From contig JARDYH010000002.1 of the NCBI GenBank assembly GCA_029215795.1, forward strand, positions 272,250,310 through 272,314,309: a DNA stretch of 64,000 bases, read 5' to 3'. Positions 21,314-32,695 of this stretch are shown here, in pieces. The first letter of the stretch is position 1; each line of letters starts with the position of its first letter. The position numbers and the translations under genes are program-made. Below the pieces are notes generated by a model that saw only the letters and a list, made by a program, of their open reading frames with translations, did no database searches and was not told where the DNA came from. The stretch is from Anniella stebbinsi (Eukaryota; Chordata; Lepidosauria; Squamata; Anniellidae).

Positions 21314-21585
21314 TAGGGGTGTGCAATGGATCGAGTCCGAGCCACGATCCAGATCCAATCCAGGGGAAATCGGATAAAATTATCTGATCTGATCCCTAGC
21401 ACCTGATCCCCAGCACTATGGGGAAAAATGGCGGCCGATCCGAAAATTGGACATCCAATTTTCGGATCGGGATCAGGTCTGGTCCGATCCAGGGGACCTC
21501 TGATTTTGTTCCGATCTGATCTGGAACAAAATTGGACGTCCCGATCCGGTCCCGATCTGATCTGGGGGGTCTGTGCACACCCCTA
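21314..21585. mobile_element. Short hAT-like relative of elements A and B, perfect 8-bp TSD
   Basis: Ends taggggtgtgca and tgcacacccct+a; TSD gtatgcat at 21306-21313 and 21586-21593, perfect. At 272 bp it has only the terminal 'gatcc' rich regions and 'atggggaaaaatggcggcc' (compare 57714-57736) and lacks the GC-rich module array. It is either the ancestor form or an internal-deletion derivative of the A/B type. Confidence 0.85.
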
Positions 21586-22056
21586 GTATGCATGTAGTGA
21601 ACCCAGTGGGATGCTCAGTGATGTCACTGCATTATTGGGTAATCATGTCAACAGATATTTGATGGGTGGAGCACGCTATGACAGGGAGATCATTGGTGGA
21701 TTCTTGGAGCTTCAAGAAACTTGGATAATTCATTAAGATGGGGAAGCAGGGCACAACTCTGGCAGTATGACAGTCGTCATTGTCGCTTTCTACATGGAAA
21801 GTTTCTTGGGTTGTTTACCATATCCCCCAAATAGACCTGCACCTAATAAACCAGACATTAGGTCCAATTACTTTAATGAAGTATCAACTATTTACTGCCA
21901 ATTTGACACATCAAACTAACCCATATAGTGTGTGGGGCCTCCGGCAAGACCCCTCCTCTTTCCCAAAGCCCTACCCCCTTAAAGGGAGAGAGGGCAAGGG
22001 GAGAACTGTGTTGGGAAAGTGGAGGAAGATGGAAGTTGGTGTGTTGGACCCAGCTT

Positions 22057-22150
22057 GGCAGGATCTACACTACTGCTTTAAAACAGTCTATAACAGTATT
22101 GACAACTGTAGGGGCTCAGTTTTCAAAGTGCTTGGTGTAGATCTGGCCCT
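22057..22150. mobile_element. Short MITE, 'gatctacac' family, copy 2
   Basis: Starts 'gcaggatctacactactgc' and ends 'gtgtagatctggccct', matching 1714-1845 in opposite order, with 'attgacaactgtaggggc' at its centre. Confidence 0.6.
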
Positions 22151-22585
22151 GGTTGCTGGAAGTACTCCATTCTTCATCCACCTTCCCTGTGTGGGGAAGG
22201 TGAAGGAGGAATGAAACAGGGGTCCCAACTAAAATGCTGGCTAGGGAAAGTTAAGCTAGTGATTTGGCCAGGGACCCAATGAGGTCAGGTGGTGGGGCCC
22301 ATGCTCTAATGTCAACCAGCTCATGGGTGAGTCTGAGAATGGGGCACCCAAGTCCTGTGAGAAAGAAGTGTCATTGTCCAGGAAGGCTGTAGATCATTGA
22401 TGTGGGAACTGTGGGCGACACGACAATTGTTCTGGAGTCAATGATTTCCAATTTTTTATTCTCCAAGTGAGTTGTAGATTTTTTTTTAAAAAAAGAAGTC
22501 TTCCAAAGAAAGACTTGAGAATGTTCTCAAGCATATCTTCTATTATATATTGCTAATTAATGTTTGAGGCATAGTTGCTTTAGGT

Positions 22586-22672
22586 TACAATCCTATACCT
22601 GGAAGTAAGTCCAACTGAACTCAATGGGACCTAATTCTGAGTAGACCTGTCCAGCATTGTGCTGTTAGAAAC
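22586..22672. repeat. Palindromic 'acaatcctata' repeat
   Basis: Reads 'acaatcctatacctggaagt', 'aagtccaactgaactcaatg', 'ctgagtagacctgtc'. The halves are inverted repeats around 'tgaactca'. This is the clearest copy of a family also seen at 754-808, 30705-30800, 32525-32610, 36846-36915, 37070-37182 and 49374-49475. Abundant in squamates to my knowledge. Confidence 0.6.
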
Positions 22673-23239
22673 TTTTTGCCCACCTAGTTTTTACATAGAT
22701 TGCGATAGTAACAATTTTCATGGATGTGCAGGAAAAATGACATTACACCAAAATGAAAGAAAAATAATTCATTCAAATAAGAATGAGATTTTATAGGATG
22801 ATTACTGCAACAACTTGGCCAATCTCGCTTTTGAGATGAAACTTGAATGTATTGCACTGGGAAATGTTTGCATTTCATTCCCATTTATATTTATAAATTC
22901 CTTAAATTACGGCGGCAATACAGGGTTGATAAGAAAATGCCTTAGCCACAAAATGGTTCCCCACAACATATTAAAAGAAGTGAAAAGTAAAATGGTAAAA
23001 AGCACCCCACTGCCAATACACGATTCATAAAATATAAGGTTATTGTCATTTGATACCTTATAGCATTCAGCATGCCTAAGTGTCATTGAGTAAAATGAAA
23101 TGGTGACTTATGGATATGAATATGAAATTTGCAAGTGCATAATCCTGGTAATTTCTTCCCCAACAGGGTTGTACAAGAAAATATCCTATTAGTTTTATTC
23201 TCATATGAACCAGCACACTCAGATTAAAGTATTTGGTCA
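22673..23239. other. Non-coding AT-rich stretch
   Basis: No gene or repeat recognised. Confidence 0.4.
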
Positions 23240-23352
23240 TTTCCCCTATTTTTAATGGTATTATCTTTATTTTAATGCTGCTTTTAATTGATTGATTTGC
23301 TTGCTTTAAAGTCTTGTGGAAGTAAAGTGGGATATAAATATATATTTTAAAA
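23240..23352 (+). mobile_element. LINE 3' tail, L2-like
   Basis: T-rich sequence followed by 'gtggaagtaaagtgggatat' and an A-rich end, the layout of an L2 3' terminus. Weak, since no coding part remains. Confidence 0.45.
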
Positions 23353-23965
23353 AACTTGTTCGCTCAATACCGTGATACAAGACTTCTGTGATTTGGTTTA
23401 AATATTAAGGCATGCATATGATATAGTTCTCTTGCAGAACTGTACCATTTGAAAAGGCACATGGGTCTGTGATTACTTCAGAGGAAGCTTATTTTTGTTT
23501 AACATGTTAGGGATGGAACCAGGAGAATTTAATATGGGAGCATTTTCAAATAAGTAATGATGCTTGTTTTCTGGATCAATATTAATTTCGGTATCATTCT
23601 ATCAGTGAATGCAAGACTTTAAGCATTTTTACTGGGCTATGTGGCTCATAATGCATAAAATAAAACACAGTAAAGCACACACCAAGAGTTAACATCTTTT
23701 AGCAGAGGAATAAAATAAATGATCAGCTGCTTAAACAACCTCTTTTTGATCTGGCTCCCACAAATAGCCAAGGAATGTCTCTGGGACAACAAATCCCCAA
23801 ACCAGGGTGCTGCTACCAATAAGACTTTGCCTGATGTACTCACCCACTGTACCTCAGACTATGGTGAGACACGTTGCAGTGCTTCACCGGAGGATCTCAG
23901 CTTGTGGGTAGTTCATATGGGATGAAAGTGGTCATACAGATATGCTGGTCCCAAACCATTTAGGG
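23353..23965. other. Non-coding stretch
   Basis: No gene or repeat recognised. Confidence 0.4.
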
Positions 23966-24091
23966 CAGCCTTACCCAGTCTGATGCTTTTCTGATATGTC
24001 TAGTTACAACTCCCATTATCCTCACCCAGCTAAGCATGATGGAAATTGTAGTCCAACACATCAGGAGGGCACCAGACTGGGGAAGATGCTG
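23966..24091. mobile_element. hAT-like palindromic MITE, degenerate
   Basis: Inverted halves: 'gcagccttacccagtctg' against 'cagactggggaagatgctg', with 'acaactcccattatcc' and 'gaaattgtagtccaacacat' inside. Related to 12179-12313. No target duplication visible. Confidence 0.55.
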
Positions 24092-24974
24092 CGTTGAGAG
24101 GGTTCTACCCTTCAAGGCAGTCATAAAAATAAAATAACATTTAGAGATTCAAAGGAAAGAGCCTGCACTTTGATCTGGTCTTGGGAACAAACGGGAACCA
24201 ATGAATACATGTTACAACATTATGGGATGGGATAGGTTGATGCCATCAGGACACTATCTTATTCAGAATTGCTGTATAAGAATGATTTTTTTTTTTTCAT
24301 ATTGGAGACATTTTTAATTGTGTTTATATTCTGGCCCTTCAAACCTTGTTGAAAATGACAGGCTAAAAGGGTCCCTAAGATTGTCTGGGTCTCCAGTCAA
24401 TGCAGACTTTTAACAGGGTGCATTGGATGCCTCTGCTTCACAGCTTGCCCGTAGCTTTCATTCTCTTCTAAGATGGCTCTTCCTTCAGAGCGTTCAGGGA
24501 CATTGCTTGGAAACTACTGACAGACAGTCCATCAAACAACAAAACAAAATCATTTTAGTACTTGATAGTTTCTTTGCTCTGCATTCCTAATCTCTTTACT
24601 TCCAAAGATCTCACTCAAGACTGACATACTTTGTTGTGGCAAGCATGGGGATAAAGTTCAGGCTGGCTGTTTCTTGCTTGCTCCATGGCTTTCTAATTTC
24701 TGGTGCTTCTTTCAGCTATCTTGTGGGAGCTCATATGATTGAAGGTGCCTCCGTATAAAATCAATTCCATGCACATAGAAAACTGGCATCCTAGAAATGA
24801 GATTAAGCTAAAACACTTTCCCATGACATTGAGTTCCCTATGTGCAGGAATATATAGCCATGGAGGAATATTCAGTCCTGTGATTCCTCTACCGGTGTAC
24901 TAAAGTGGTACAATCCGGATGCAGGGTGATCACCTCAGTGAGAACTAAGGACTGATTATAGCACTCTGCCCTAG
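24092..24974. other. Non-coding stretch
   Basis: No gene. Holds a T-run at 24287-24297. Confidence 0.4.
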
Positions 24975-25075
24975 CCTGGTGACAACTCACAGTATTTCTG
25001 ACCATTGGTCATGCTGGGTGGGGTTGATGTGAGTTGAAGTCGAAAACATCGAGATGGCCCCAGGTTGGGGAAAGC
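24975..25075. mobile_element. hAT-like palindromic MITE, decayed
   Basis: Has 'accattggtcatgctggg' and 'ccccaggttggggaaagctg', the centre and right arm of the 12179-type MITE. The left arm is nearly gone. Confidence 0.45.
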
Positions 25076-25765
25076 TGAACTATGGGTATTCATTCATGTG
25101 AAATGAATCCCTGACCAACATGTATGAGATACCAAAAGGTATTGGCATGCTCATGGGGTGTGCCCAGGCACACCCTAATATCTCCGGGGCCACCTCCACT
25201 TCCTCCTCCCACTGCTCCAATCGTCGCCTGTAAGGAGGATGGGAAAGTGCTTTCCAGAGCCACACCCTAATGAAATGTGCTGTGCACACCTATGGCAAAA
25301 GGATTATAGTTAGGGTATCAAGTGGTGGTGCTGGGAGTTATGTGGCAGATGACCCACCACTTCTAAGCCTTGTTGTCTCACTGGGACCAGGACAGGGTGT
25401 GTATGAGGGTAGAGGAGACTTTCTCCCCTTTCCCAGCTTTTTTTTTTCCGTCTATAAATTTCCTCTTCCCTTGACATTAAGGATGTCCATCATGTGGAAT
25501 CTGGCCATTTGGGGGCTAGATGGACTCCCATAATGCCCTTAGCCTTCACAAACCAAGTTGGGGGTGCTCTGTTTATGGGGCCCTCCTGCCTGTACAATGG
25601 CCATGGAACCTTTTGAATTGGGAGCCTCCAGGGTGGAAGTTACTGGCCCACCTAGTTACTGGCCTGCACAGTAACTGGCCTCCAGTGGGGAAAACAATGG
25701 CTCTGTAATGTGACCTTGGCTGTTTCATCTATGATGGCAGCTAACAAAATTAAATCACTGAAAAC

Positions 25766-26132
25766 TAGGGATGGACAAATGAGCGATGTTTGAGATCTCG
25801 TGCCTGATTCCCATTTGCATTTGCTGCTTGCTTTGTGCAAACGGGAGTTTTTCACAAACTGAGAAGCGATCGAACTTGAGATTTGTGCAAATTTCCTGAA
25901 ATGTGTGCAAATTTCCTCCCTAGACTAAAGTGAGTCTGATTCACTCTACTGAGGGAACTTGAACAATTTAGGAAGTTTGTGCAAATTTAACTGTGAATCG
26001 GGAATGAGATGAACATAAGCATATATATGACAATTTGTGAAAATCTTTGGTGGACCGCTGTTTGCATTTGGGACATCAAATGATGCGTGCTTGCATGTTT
26101 ATGAGCAAAAACAAAATTCTCATACATCCCTA
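25766..26132. mobile_element. hAT-like element with 8-bp TSD
   Basis: Ends tagggatggacaaatgag and ctcatacatccct+a. TSD ctgaaaac (25758-25765) and ctgagaac (26133-26140), 7 of 8 matching. The inside repeats 'tttgtgcaaattt' and 'gtgcaaatttcct' words in both orientations. 367 bp, non-coding. Related right-end sequence lies at 8331-8347. Confidence 0.75.
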
Positions 26133-26232
26133 CTGAGAACTTGTTTTAAAAAGAAATATTATTAACTAAATGCATGCTAGGAATTCTGAAAGGAGTTCTG
26201 AAAGTAAAGGAAGAGAAGATAATGAATGCCTG

Positions 26233-26530
26233 TAGGCCTGGGCCAGCCCTACCGTTAGGCAGTAGTGAGGCAGATGCCTCAGGCAGCAAATGCTGAGGTG
26301 TGAGCGGCATTGCTTTGTTGGAAGACAGAGGTGTGGATGCCGCACTCTGTGCCCAATGCCCCATAATTTAGCCTGTTGCCCTTGGTTTGCTAGACAATTC
26401 TGTCCAGTGTTGAGGAAAGCTTCAAGAGTAGTCCAGTCAGCTTCTGTGTGTGGAATGGGGGGGACAGGACCATCTCATCCTTCACCTCAGACAGCAAAAT
26501 GCCTTTTGCCTGGCATGACTTAGACTAGGT
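26233..26530. mobile_element. hAT-like element, 'gggccagccctacc' copy
   Basis: Starts 'ctgggccagccctaccg' followed by 'ttaggcagtagtgaggca', ends 'tcagacagcaaaatgcc'. Same family as 17338-17630. Confidence 0.5.
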
Positions 26531-26871
26531 ATTTATGTAGCTAAAACATTGTTGCTAAGGAATACTGATGGTCCATACGGATGCTTTTTAAGTTAGGGAT
26601 GCAGGTCAAACGTAATGAACAGGTCAAGGGCTGGAAGGATGTGCCCAGCAAAGCAGAAAGTGATGGAGTTTTTGCAGCTGGCTGGCAAGAAACAGCCTTG
26701 GAGGACTTTCATTTTTTGTTGTGGCTTTCTTATTGCTCTAAAGACTAGCATTGCCTTTCTGGAGTTCCTCCTCCCATGCTAATGGTGTATATTTATAATG
26801 TCACAGAAATGACAGTAAATAAACAGATATTACAAAAACACTGTAAATCTAGGAACTCTTCATAATTGGAA

Positions 26872-27054
26872 GGGCCATAACTCAGTGCTAAAGCCTGCCT
26901 GCAAAAGGTTCTAGGTTCAGTCCCTGGCATCTCCAGCTAGGACTAGGAAAGACCCCTTAATGAACCTCCAAAATGCTGTGGTCAATCAGAGCAGACAATA
27001 CAGAATTAGATGGACCAATGGTCTGCCTCAGTATAAGACAGCTTCATATTTTAT
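26872..27054 (+). mobile_element. tRNA-derived SINE
   Basis: The head reads 'ccataactcagtgctaaagc' (A-box region) and 'ggttctaggttcagtccct' (B-box region: GGTTCAGTCC), like a tRNA gene with pol III internal promoter. The body is 'gcatctccagctaggactag'; the 3' part is 'agatggaccaatggtctgcc' and 'tcagtataagacagcttc'. Minus-strand copies of the same SINE are at 49491-49652 (head) and 15281-15350 (3' part). The B box is a close match to the consensus. Confidence 0.8.
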
Positions 27055-27379
27055 GAGGAAATTCTCTTGCTAAAATAATGCCCGGAATTTCCTTCTACTA
27101 GGTGAAGTTGGGAGCACAGTACACTATGAAAGCAGTTTTCATATTTTGTATGATTCTGTATAATACAGTGCCTGGGTCCTGATCCACAGAACCATGGGCC
27201 TAGGAGTATACAGTATGCAGAGCACTGCATGGGTATTTCTGCAGACAAGGATCTCCCCACCACATTGATAGAAAACAGCAATCAACTGTAGTGGGAGAGA
27301 GAGAAGGGGAAAACTGGCATTAGTGCTGACTATTGCTACTGCTGAAGGACTCAAAGTCTTGATCTAGCAAAGGAAAACA
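27055..27379. other. Non-coding stretch
   Basis: No gene or repeat recognised. Confidence 0.4.
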
Positions 27380-27400
27380 TACACACACACACACACACAT
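27380..27400. repeat. (AC)n microsatellite
   Basis: Ten AC units. Confidence 0.9.
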
Positions 27401-27402
27401 AG

Positions 27403-27800
27403 GGATACTGGAAAAAACCTGCTGTGGATTTCTGGGACACCAAACTGTGGATTCCGCAGTGGATCAGCTCTCCCTACCTGTGCATCCTCTGGATTTTGGA
27501 GAAATTTGTTTTTTTTTTAAAAAAAAAACAGGGCAAGATACACCAGTTACAGTCATAGTTGATATATCTTGGGTAAATTACAGATGTAATTAGGATATTT
27601 TATGTCATTTGCGACCATAACATGCTTAGTTATATGTAAATTGCAGCTGCAATTGGTGTGGCTTATCCTGTTTAAAGAAAATAAATCGATGAAAAATCTG
27701 GAGGACATGTGGGGCTCCAGGGAAATAAACTGTGCCTCCAATGTCTGGTCCCTGTGATGGACCAGACATTGGAGGGGGGGATGTTCATACACACACAGCT
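27403..27800. mobile_element. Diverged relative of the fold-back hAT element
   Basis: Starts 'tagggatactgg', then 'cctgctgtggatttc' and 'attccgcagtggatc', comparable to the start of 3482-3988. Its middle is an AT-rich palindrome ('acagatgtaatta' / 'taaattgcagctgcaatt'). The right end is not clear. Confidence 0.35.
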
Positions 27801-29079
27801 TTGGGTCATGGATGCAGGTTTCAATAGTCACCACTTAGCTCTTATAGGAAGTTTTTTGTTTGTTTCACATTAGCTGTAACAGAAAAAAAGAAGGCCATTA
27901 ATTTCAATCTAAAGAACAGAAGGCACAGCATTTGTTCTTTTAATATGCTCTTGTCATCTTGATCCTTTTTAAAAAAAATAACTAAAAATAAACCGGGAGA
28001 ACAATCACTTGATACTATTTAGTTAGGGATGGCCGAACTCACCCCTGCCCACACTGAGCACCGCTTGCCAGACCCCCAACAGCCGCCTGACCCTGTTCAC
28101 TGAGCATGGCAAGCTGCCAGTTGGTCCACAGGCACCTGGCAAGTGGTGCCTGACATCCTGCTCCTCCATCAAGCCACAAAATGGTGCCTCAGCTTTCCCT
28201 GTGAAAAACCACTTTGCATAAATTGCAGCCAGGAGGCCCATTTACACAAAATTACTAGCGTAAATAGGCTATTTAGCCTATTTATTCCTGTCATTTTGAC
28301 TGAATTGACCACTTTGTGGCCACCGTTTACACAAAATGCTTCTTTACGGAAAAGGCTGAGCTGCCATTTTGCATTTCGGTGGACCAGTGTGGATCACTGT
28401 GCTTGCTTTGACTCAGTACGCAGTGAATTAGGCAAGTGTAGCGGTCCACAGACTCCATTCCGGGGGGGGGGGGGAGGGCAAGCGAGCAAGAAATTGCTGA
28501 GCCTCTAGCCACAACCAGATGCCCGCAACATTCCTATATATAGTAGCAAGAAAAATATTTATGGAGTGAAAAAAATCAAGGACCCTTCACTCCACACTTC
28601 ATGTGATGTTGTAACTTATTATTCTTTCTTTTGAAGTTAGGAAAGATTTTGATAAATTTGACTGAAGTCGTTTTCTTCCACTTTCTGGATCTGTCAAGAA
28701 CTTTTGCAGTATGTAACAAATTTTGTGAGAGTTGAATTGGGTTAGTTTTGTCATTTATCCTTAGGCTGTTGGCGCTATTTGCATAAAATGTGATAAGCAC
28801 TCTAAATAGAAAGCAAAAATAAACTGCTTTTAAAACACCACATGGCAAAGGCAACATTTTCTTTCCTGCAGGACCTTCCTCTTTTGAAAAGTTTTTGTGC
28901 ATGGAAAAAGTGAGGCCATTGTTGTTGTTGTTGTTTTTCTGTGAAGAATTGGTCTTTTTTATGTTAAAAAACAAAAACTAGTGCTTTTCTTGTATTTTTT
29001 TCGATCATTCTGGGTGATAAAAATGAAATTGCTTTAGAAAAAGACAATGTAACCTGTCACGAAGAAGGCTAGAAGGGGC
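27801..29079. other. Non-coding stretch
   Basis: No gene. 28026-28500 starts 'agggatggccgaactc' and contains 'gcccatttacacaaaatta' and 'ccgtttacacaaaatgc', so it may be another member of the fold-back hAT group; boundaries not resolvable. Confidence 0.35.
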
Positions 29080-29131
29080 GGGAGGCACGCGGGAGGCACG
29101 CGGGAGGCACGCGGGAGGCACGCGGGAGGCA
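29080..29131. repeat. 11-bp minisatellite, GGGAGGCACGC
   Basis: Four complete identical copies (29080-29123) plus a partial fifth. One CpG is preserved in each copy plus one across each junction. Confidence 0.95.
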
Positions 29132-29499
29132 GACAACGTCATGAGAGGGACCCACAGTAATGAGCGTGCAATAAAACATTCATCTGATGGAGCTTTACGA
29201 GTCTCTATTTGGGCATAGATTAGATCCAGGTGCTTTGCATGTTGGTAATGGGGGATGTGGAAAGTTGAAAACAATACCTGTGCCTCTTCTACTACTGCTA
29301 CTTAAGTTATCAAAATAGGATGCTTAGCTCTAGCGATAGACAAATGTGTCTAATTCTATATCACTTGGGTTCTAATTTTTTCACTTCTAAATTTGTTCCA
29401 TCCCATTTCCTCATGGGATTGTGGATTTTTTTTTTTAAAAAAAGTATGTACAAACATTTGTATGTATACATGCATATTTCAAAATATCTCAGGATATGG

Positions 29500-29662
29500 C
29501 TAAAGGTAGATGAGGCAACCATCTTGCTGAAGCTAAGCAGGTGTGGGTATGGTCAATACTTGGAGGGGAGACTACCTGGGAATCACATGTACCCATCTTG
29601 AGTTCCTTGATAGAAGAAAGGTGGGCTATAAGTGAGATAACAAAATTAAATGAATAAAAGAC
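29500..29662 (+). mobile_element. 5S rRNA-derived SINE
   Basis: The head reads 'gatgaggcaaccatcttgct', 'gaagctaagcaggtg', 'caatacttggaggggagac', 'acctgggaatcac'. These align in order with the 3' two thirds of vertebrate 5S rRNA, including the A-box word AAGCTAAGCAG and the C-box region TGG-GGGAGAC-CCTGGGAA. The tail ('gagttccttgatagaag', 'aaaggtgggctataagtgag', A-rich end) looks like an L2/CR1-type 3' end, so the SINE probably used LINE machinery. It is not a functional 5S gene: the 5' third is missing and the tail is foreign. Confidence 0.8.
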
Positions 29663-30600
29663 ATGTACTCTTGTCTTTCACATGTATGCATGTTTTTGTG
29701 CATTTGTTCAAATACACACCTTTTTGCAAGCGATCTTTCCATTAAATCAGGTGTTTTTGCGTGCATTTCCCCAATTTCCCTGATTTTGTATGCATTTAAA
29801 AACTTTAAATGTATGCATTTTCATGAACTACATCACAAATTTTGAAAAAGTAAGGAATTCACTGTCCAATCGCGTTTAGGTTTTGGAAGTACAAGTTTGG
29901 TGAATTTGCACTGCAGTGCAAACCAAACAAATTTCTCACCCATGCTTATTCAAAGCAAATTAAAATGCACTTACATCTTCACCAAAGCCAACCACTTGGT
30001 CAGTTCAGATTAAAGAATAAGGATATTTTAAGATTTAAATATGCCCAAGTGAAAACTACTAAATCTTCATTTTTGGCATTGTTGGCATTTGCAGTCTACA
30101 ACCATTGGGAATGATGTGTTGCTTAATAAATACAATGCATATATGCTTTTTTTCTGCAAAATATCTTGACAACTGTTTAACTAAGTGCAAAAAAATGACC
30201 TAAAACCTAAGCTCTAATGCATGCCAAAGCAGCACATGTTTAAGTTGTTTTCCACTCATTTAGGATTCAGTGAAGCATATTTCCATCTTTACACAGTGTT
30301 CAAGCAGCTTTGGAGAGGCACTCGGCATGCCAAAAGACTGCAGACTTTAATTTGCAGGGGCTCATTGACATAAATACAGGGGCACATTTTCAGTGTCTGT
30401 TTCTCTCTGTGCAGCACAATCCTTCGCAGGTTTATGGTAGGGATATTTGCTGCCCCTTCCTGATTGCCCCACCATAAATTGGAGCGCTTGTACTAATCAC
30501 CCAAGTCACCTCAGTTTTTGAATGTTTGATATGAATGCTTTAAAACCCCTTCCCTGCTACCCTGACCCCTTCCCGAATCCACCCCCCTCACACCTTCCAA
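29663..30600. other. Non-coding AT-rich stretch
   Basis: No gene or named repeat recognised. Confidence 0.4.
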
Positions 30601-30640
30601 TAATAGTAATTAATAATAATAATAATAATAATAATAATTA
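30601..30640. repeat. (AAT)n microsatellite
   Basis: AAT/ATA units over about 35 bp. Confidence 0.85.
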
Positions 30641-30704
30641 CTTTGCCTTGCAGAAGGGAACTAGCAACCAGTGGTTGAGGGTTTTGTCCACATAGGAGAG
30701 GTCC

Positions 30705-30800
30705 TATAGGTTAGAACCCAACTTACATATTTAGAGTAGACCCACTGAAATAGACTAACTTAAGTCCCATTAACTAAATTAAGTCTGGATCCAATCCATG
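30705..30800. repeat. Degenerate palindromic 'agtagaccca' repeat
   Basis: Has 'agagtagacccactga' and 'taagtcccattaact', the core words of the 22586-type family. Decayed. Confidence 0.35.
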
Positions 30801-31186
30801 GTTCTCCATTGTGGCAAATGTCATACATGCAGCATCAACTTCCAGGGGGCTGCCTGCTCATATTGGTGAACTAGGTAGTCACCTAAGGCACCAAGTTAAG
30901 TGAGGCACCAAATTCGAGGGAGAAAAATAATAAATAAATAAATAAATAACACATGAACATACAGAGGGAATGTGACCAAGACTGTGGAGATGAGTGGGAT
31001 ATCCTCCTGCTCCACTGCTGCTCCCAGTTGAAGACAGGGAGTGAGAGGCTCCCCCAAGAGCAGCCGCTTCCTTTGCCCTCAGAGTGTTAAGCCTAGAGGC
31101 TGGTGGCACCTTGTCGGCCATGTTGTCCTAAGGATGTAACCGGGACCCTTCTTCCAGGGACTTCTCTTGGATGTTGTGGATGGGAG

Positions 31187-31188
<2 letters not shown>

Positions 31189-31221
<33 letters not shown>
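31189..31221. repeat. (TA)n microsatellite
   Basis: About 16 TA units. Confidence 0.95.
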
Positions 31222-31223
<2 letters not shown>

Positions 31224-32695
31224 GGCACATTTTATTATAAAGTATAATACCTCTGCTTCTAAATATGCTGGTGGTGGGGGGAGAGGTTGCCTCTTAATGA
31301 AATGGAAAATACAGGCAAACGATTCTCATTTTACCAAATATCTCAGGTGGTGGGGGCATCAATTGCATGGTTCACCTAAGGCGCCAGTTGTTAGCAGCCA
31401 GTCTAGGGCTGCCGCTGTCAACTCCTGCTAGGGATTATGAGGCTTGAAATGATATTCTTTGTGTCATTTCCCAGCATGCAGAACCCCACTTCCTGTGCTT
31501 AGAAAGGCCTCCATTGCCTATTGCTCTGCCCACTTCCCTGAGGTAAGACTTTTGGAGGGGGGTGTCTGGGGAAGACAGACTGGCAAGGAGCTGCAGAGGT
31601 AGAGTGAAAGCCCCAGGTCAAGGAAGTGCCTACTCCAGGAGGCGAGGTGGGATTGAGACTATGCCCACTTCAGATTAAGGCTATTTCATTGCATTAGTAT
31701 AGTGGAATTGTCTGCCCATTGTCTGCTTTTATATTCCAGGCTCACATCAACTCTGTGATATCAGTTAGTTTCCCACATCTAAGTACAACAGCTACTTACG
31801 AATCATTTTAATATAGTAGATAGTGTTGTGGTTGATGGGAGCTAGAGTCCTTGAGGGCACCAGGTGGGAAAGGCTGGAATACATGCTTTGCAGGCAAAAG
31901 GCCCCAAGTTTGTAATGTGAGAAATGGCCCATAGGTTCTCATGAAAGTGGGCAGTGTAAAGTGGATTTGCTCAATACAAAGGGTGAGTCTGTCAGAAACT
32001 GAGTCAAGGCTACCCCGAAGTAGCTGTAAGCTGTCTCTACTCTGTGGTGCTCAGCGGGATCACAATGTGGAAAAGACAACGATTCGAAAAACATCAAGGC
32101 CTGCTCTGATCTCCTTTCTTCTGACCTTGTCAAAGAAAAAGCCAAATGCAGAAATAGTGAGAACTAAAGATCTCACAGCAGGCACGATGTATAAAAGCTC
32201 TCAGACTTTGGGCACCACCTGCTCACAGTACTTGTGGAGAAAGGCAGTGGGCCTGGAAACATTTCAAATACGGCTCTGTACTCAGATAGTAAAATTTAAA
32301 AAGGCAATTGCTCTTAGACGAAGATGATAGCCAAAGATTGTAGGCAAATCAGAAGTTTCATTCACACTACCCTCACTTTGTGTAATCTCCTTACAACTTC
32401 CTTGATGATGGGGTATGGAGTAGAGAGGGTATACATCTGGAAAAGAAGCATCTTTTGCAACAAATTAAATAAAAATGGCTCCATACTGGATTTTCCAACA
32501 ATTGATTAGCGCAGAATGTTTTAGGCTGCAATCCAGTTCTCACTTACCTGGAACCAAGCCCAAATTAATTCAGTGGGTTTTATGTCTGAGTTGTCATGTA
32601 TAGTATTGCCCTGTTAGGCACAAACGTGAGTCACATGGGCTTAAGTAATTCTGTTAGAAACGTGCCAATTTGAAGCTCAGCATGCATTGATAGTC
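31222..32695. other. Non-coding stretch
   Basis: No gene. 31830-31880 carries a remnant of the 12179-type MITE ('ttgatgggagctagagtcc') and 32525-32610 a remnant of the 22586-type palindrome. Confidence 0.4.

Noticed and set aside
27500..27530. Poly-T followed by poly-A as a retroposon junction
   Set aside because: Several T-run/A-run pairs of this type occur in the window (981-997, 8252-8271, 29428-29443) inside unrelated sequence; it looks like simple sequence.
29500..29600. Functional 5S rRNA gene
   Set aside because: The 5' third is absent, substitutions affect conserved positions and a LINE-like tail replaces the pol III terminator.
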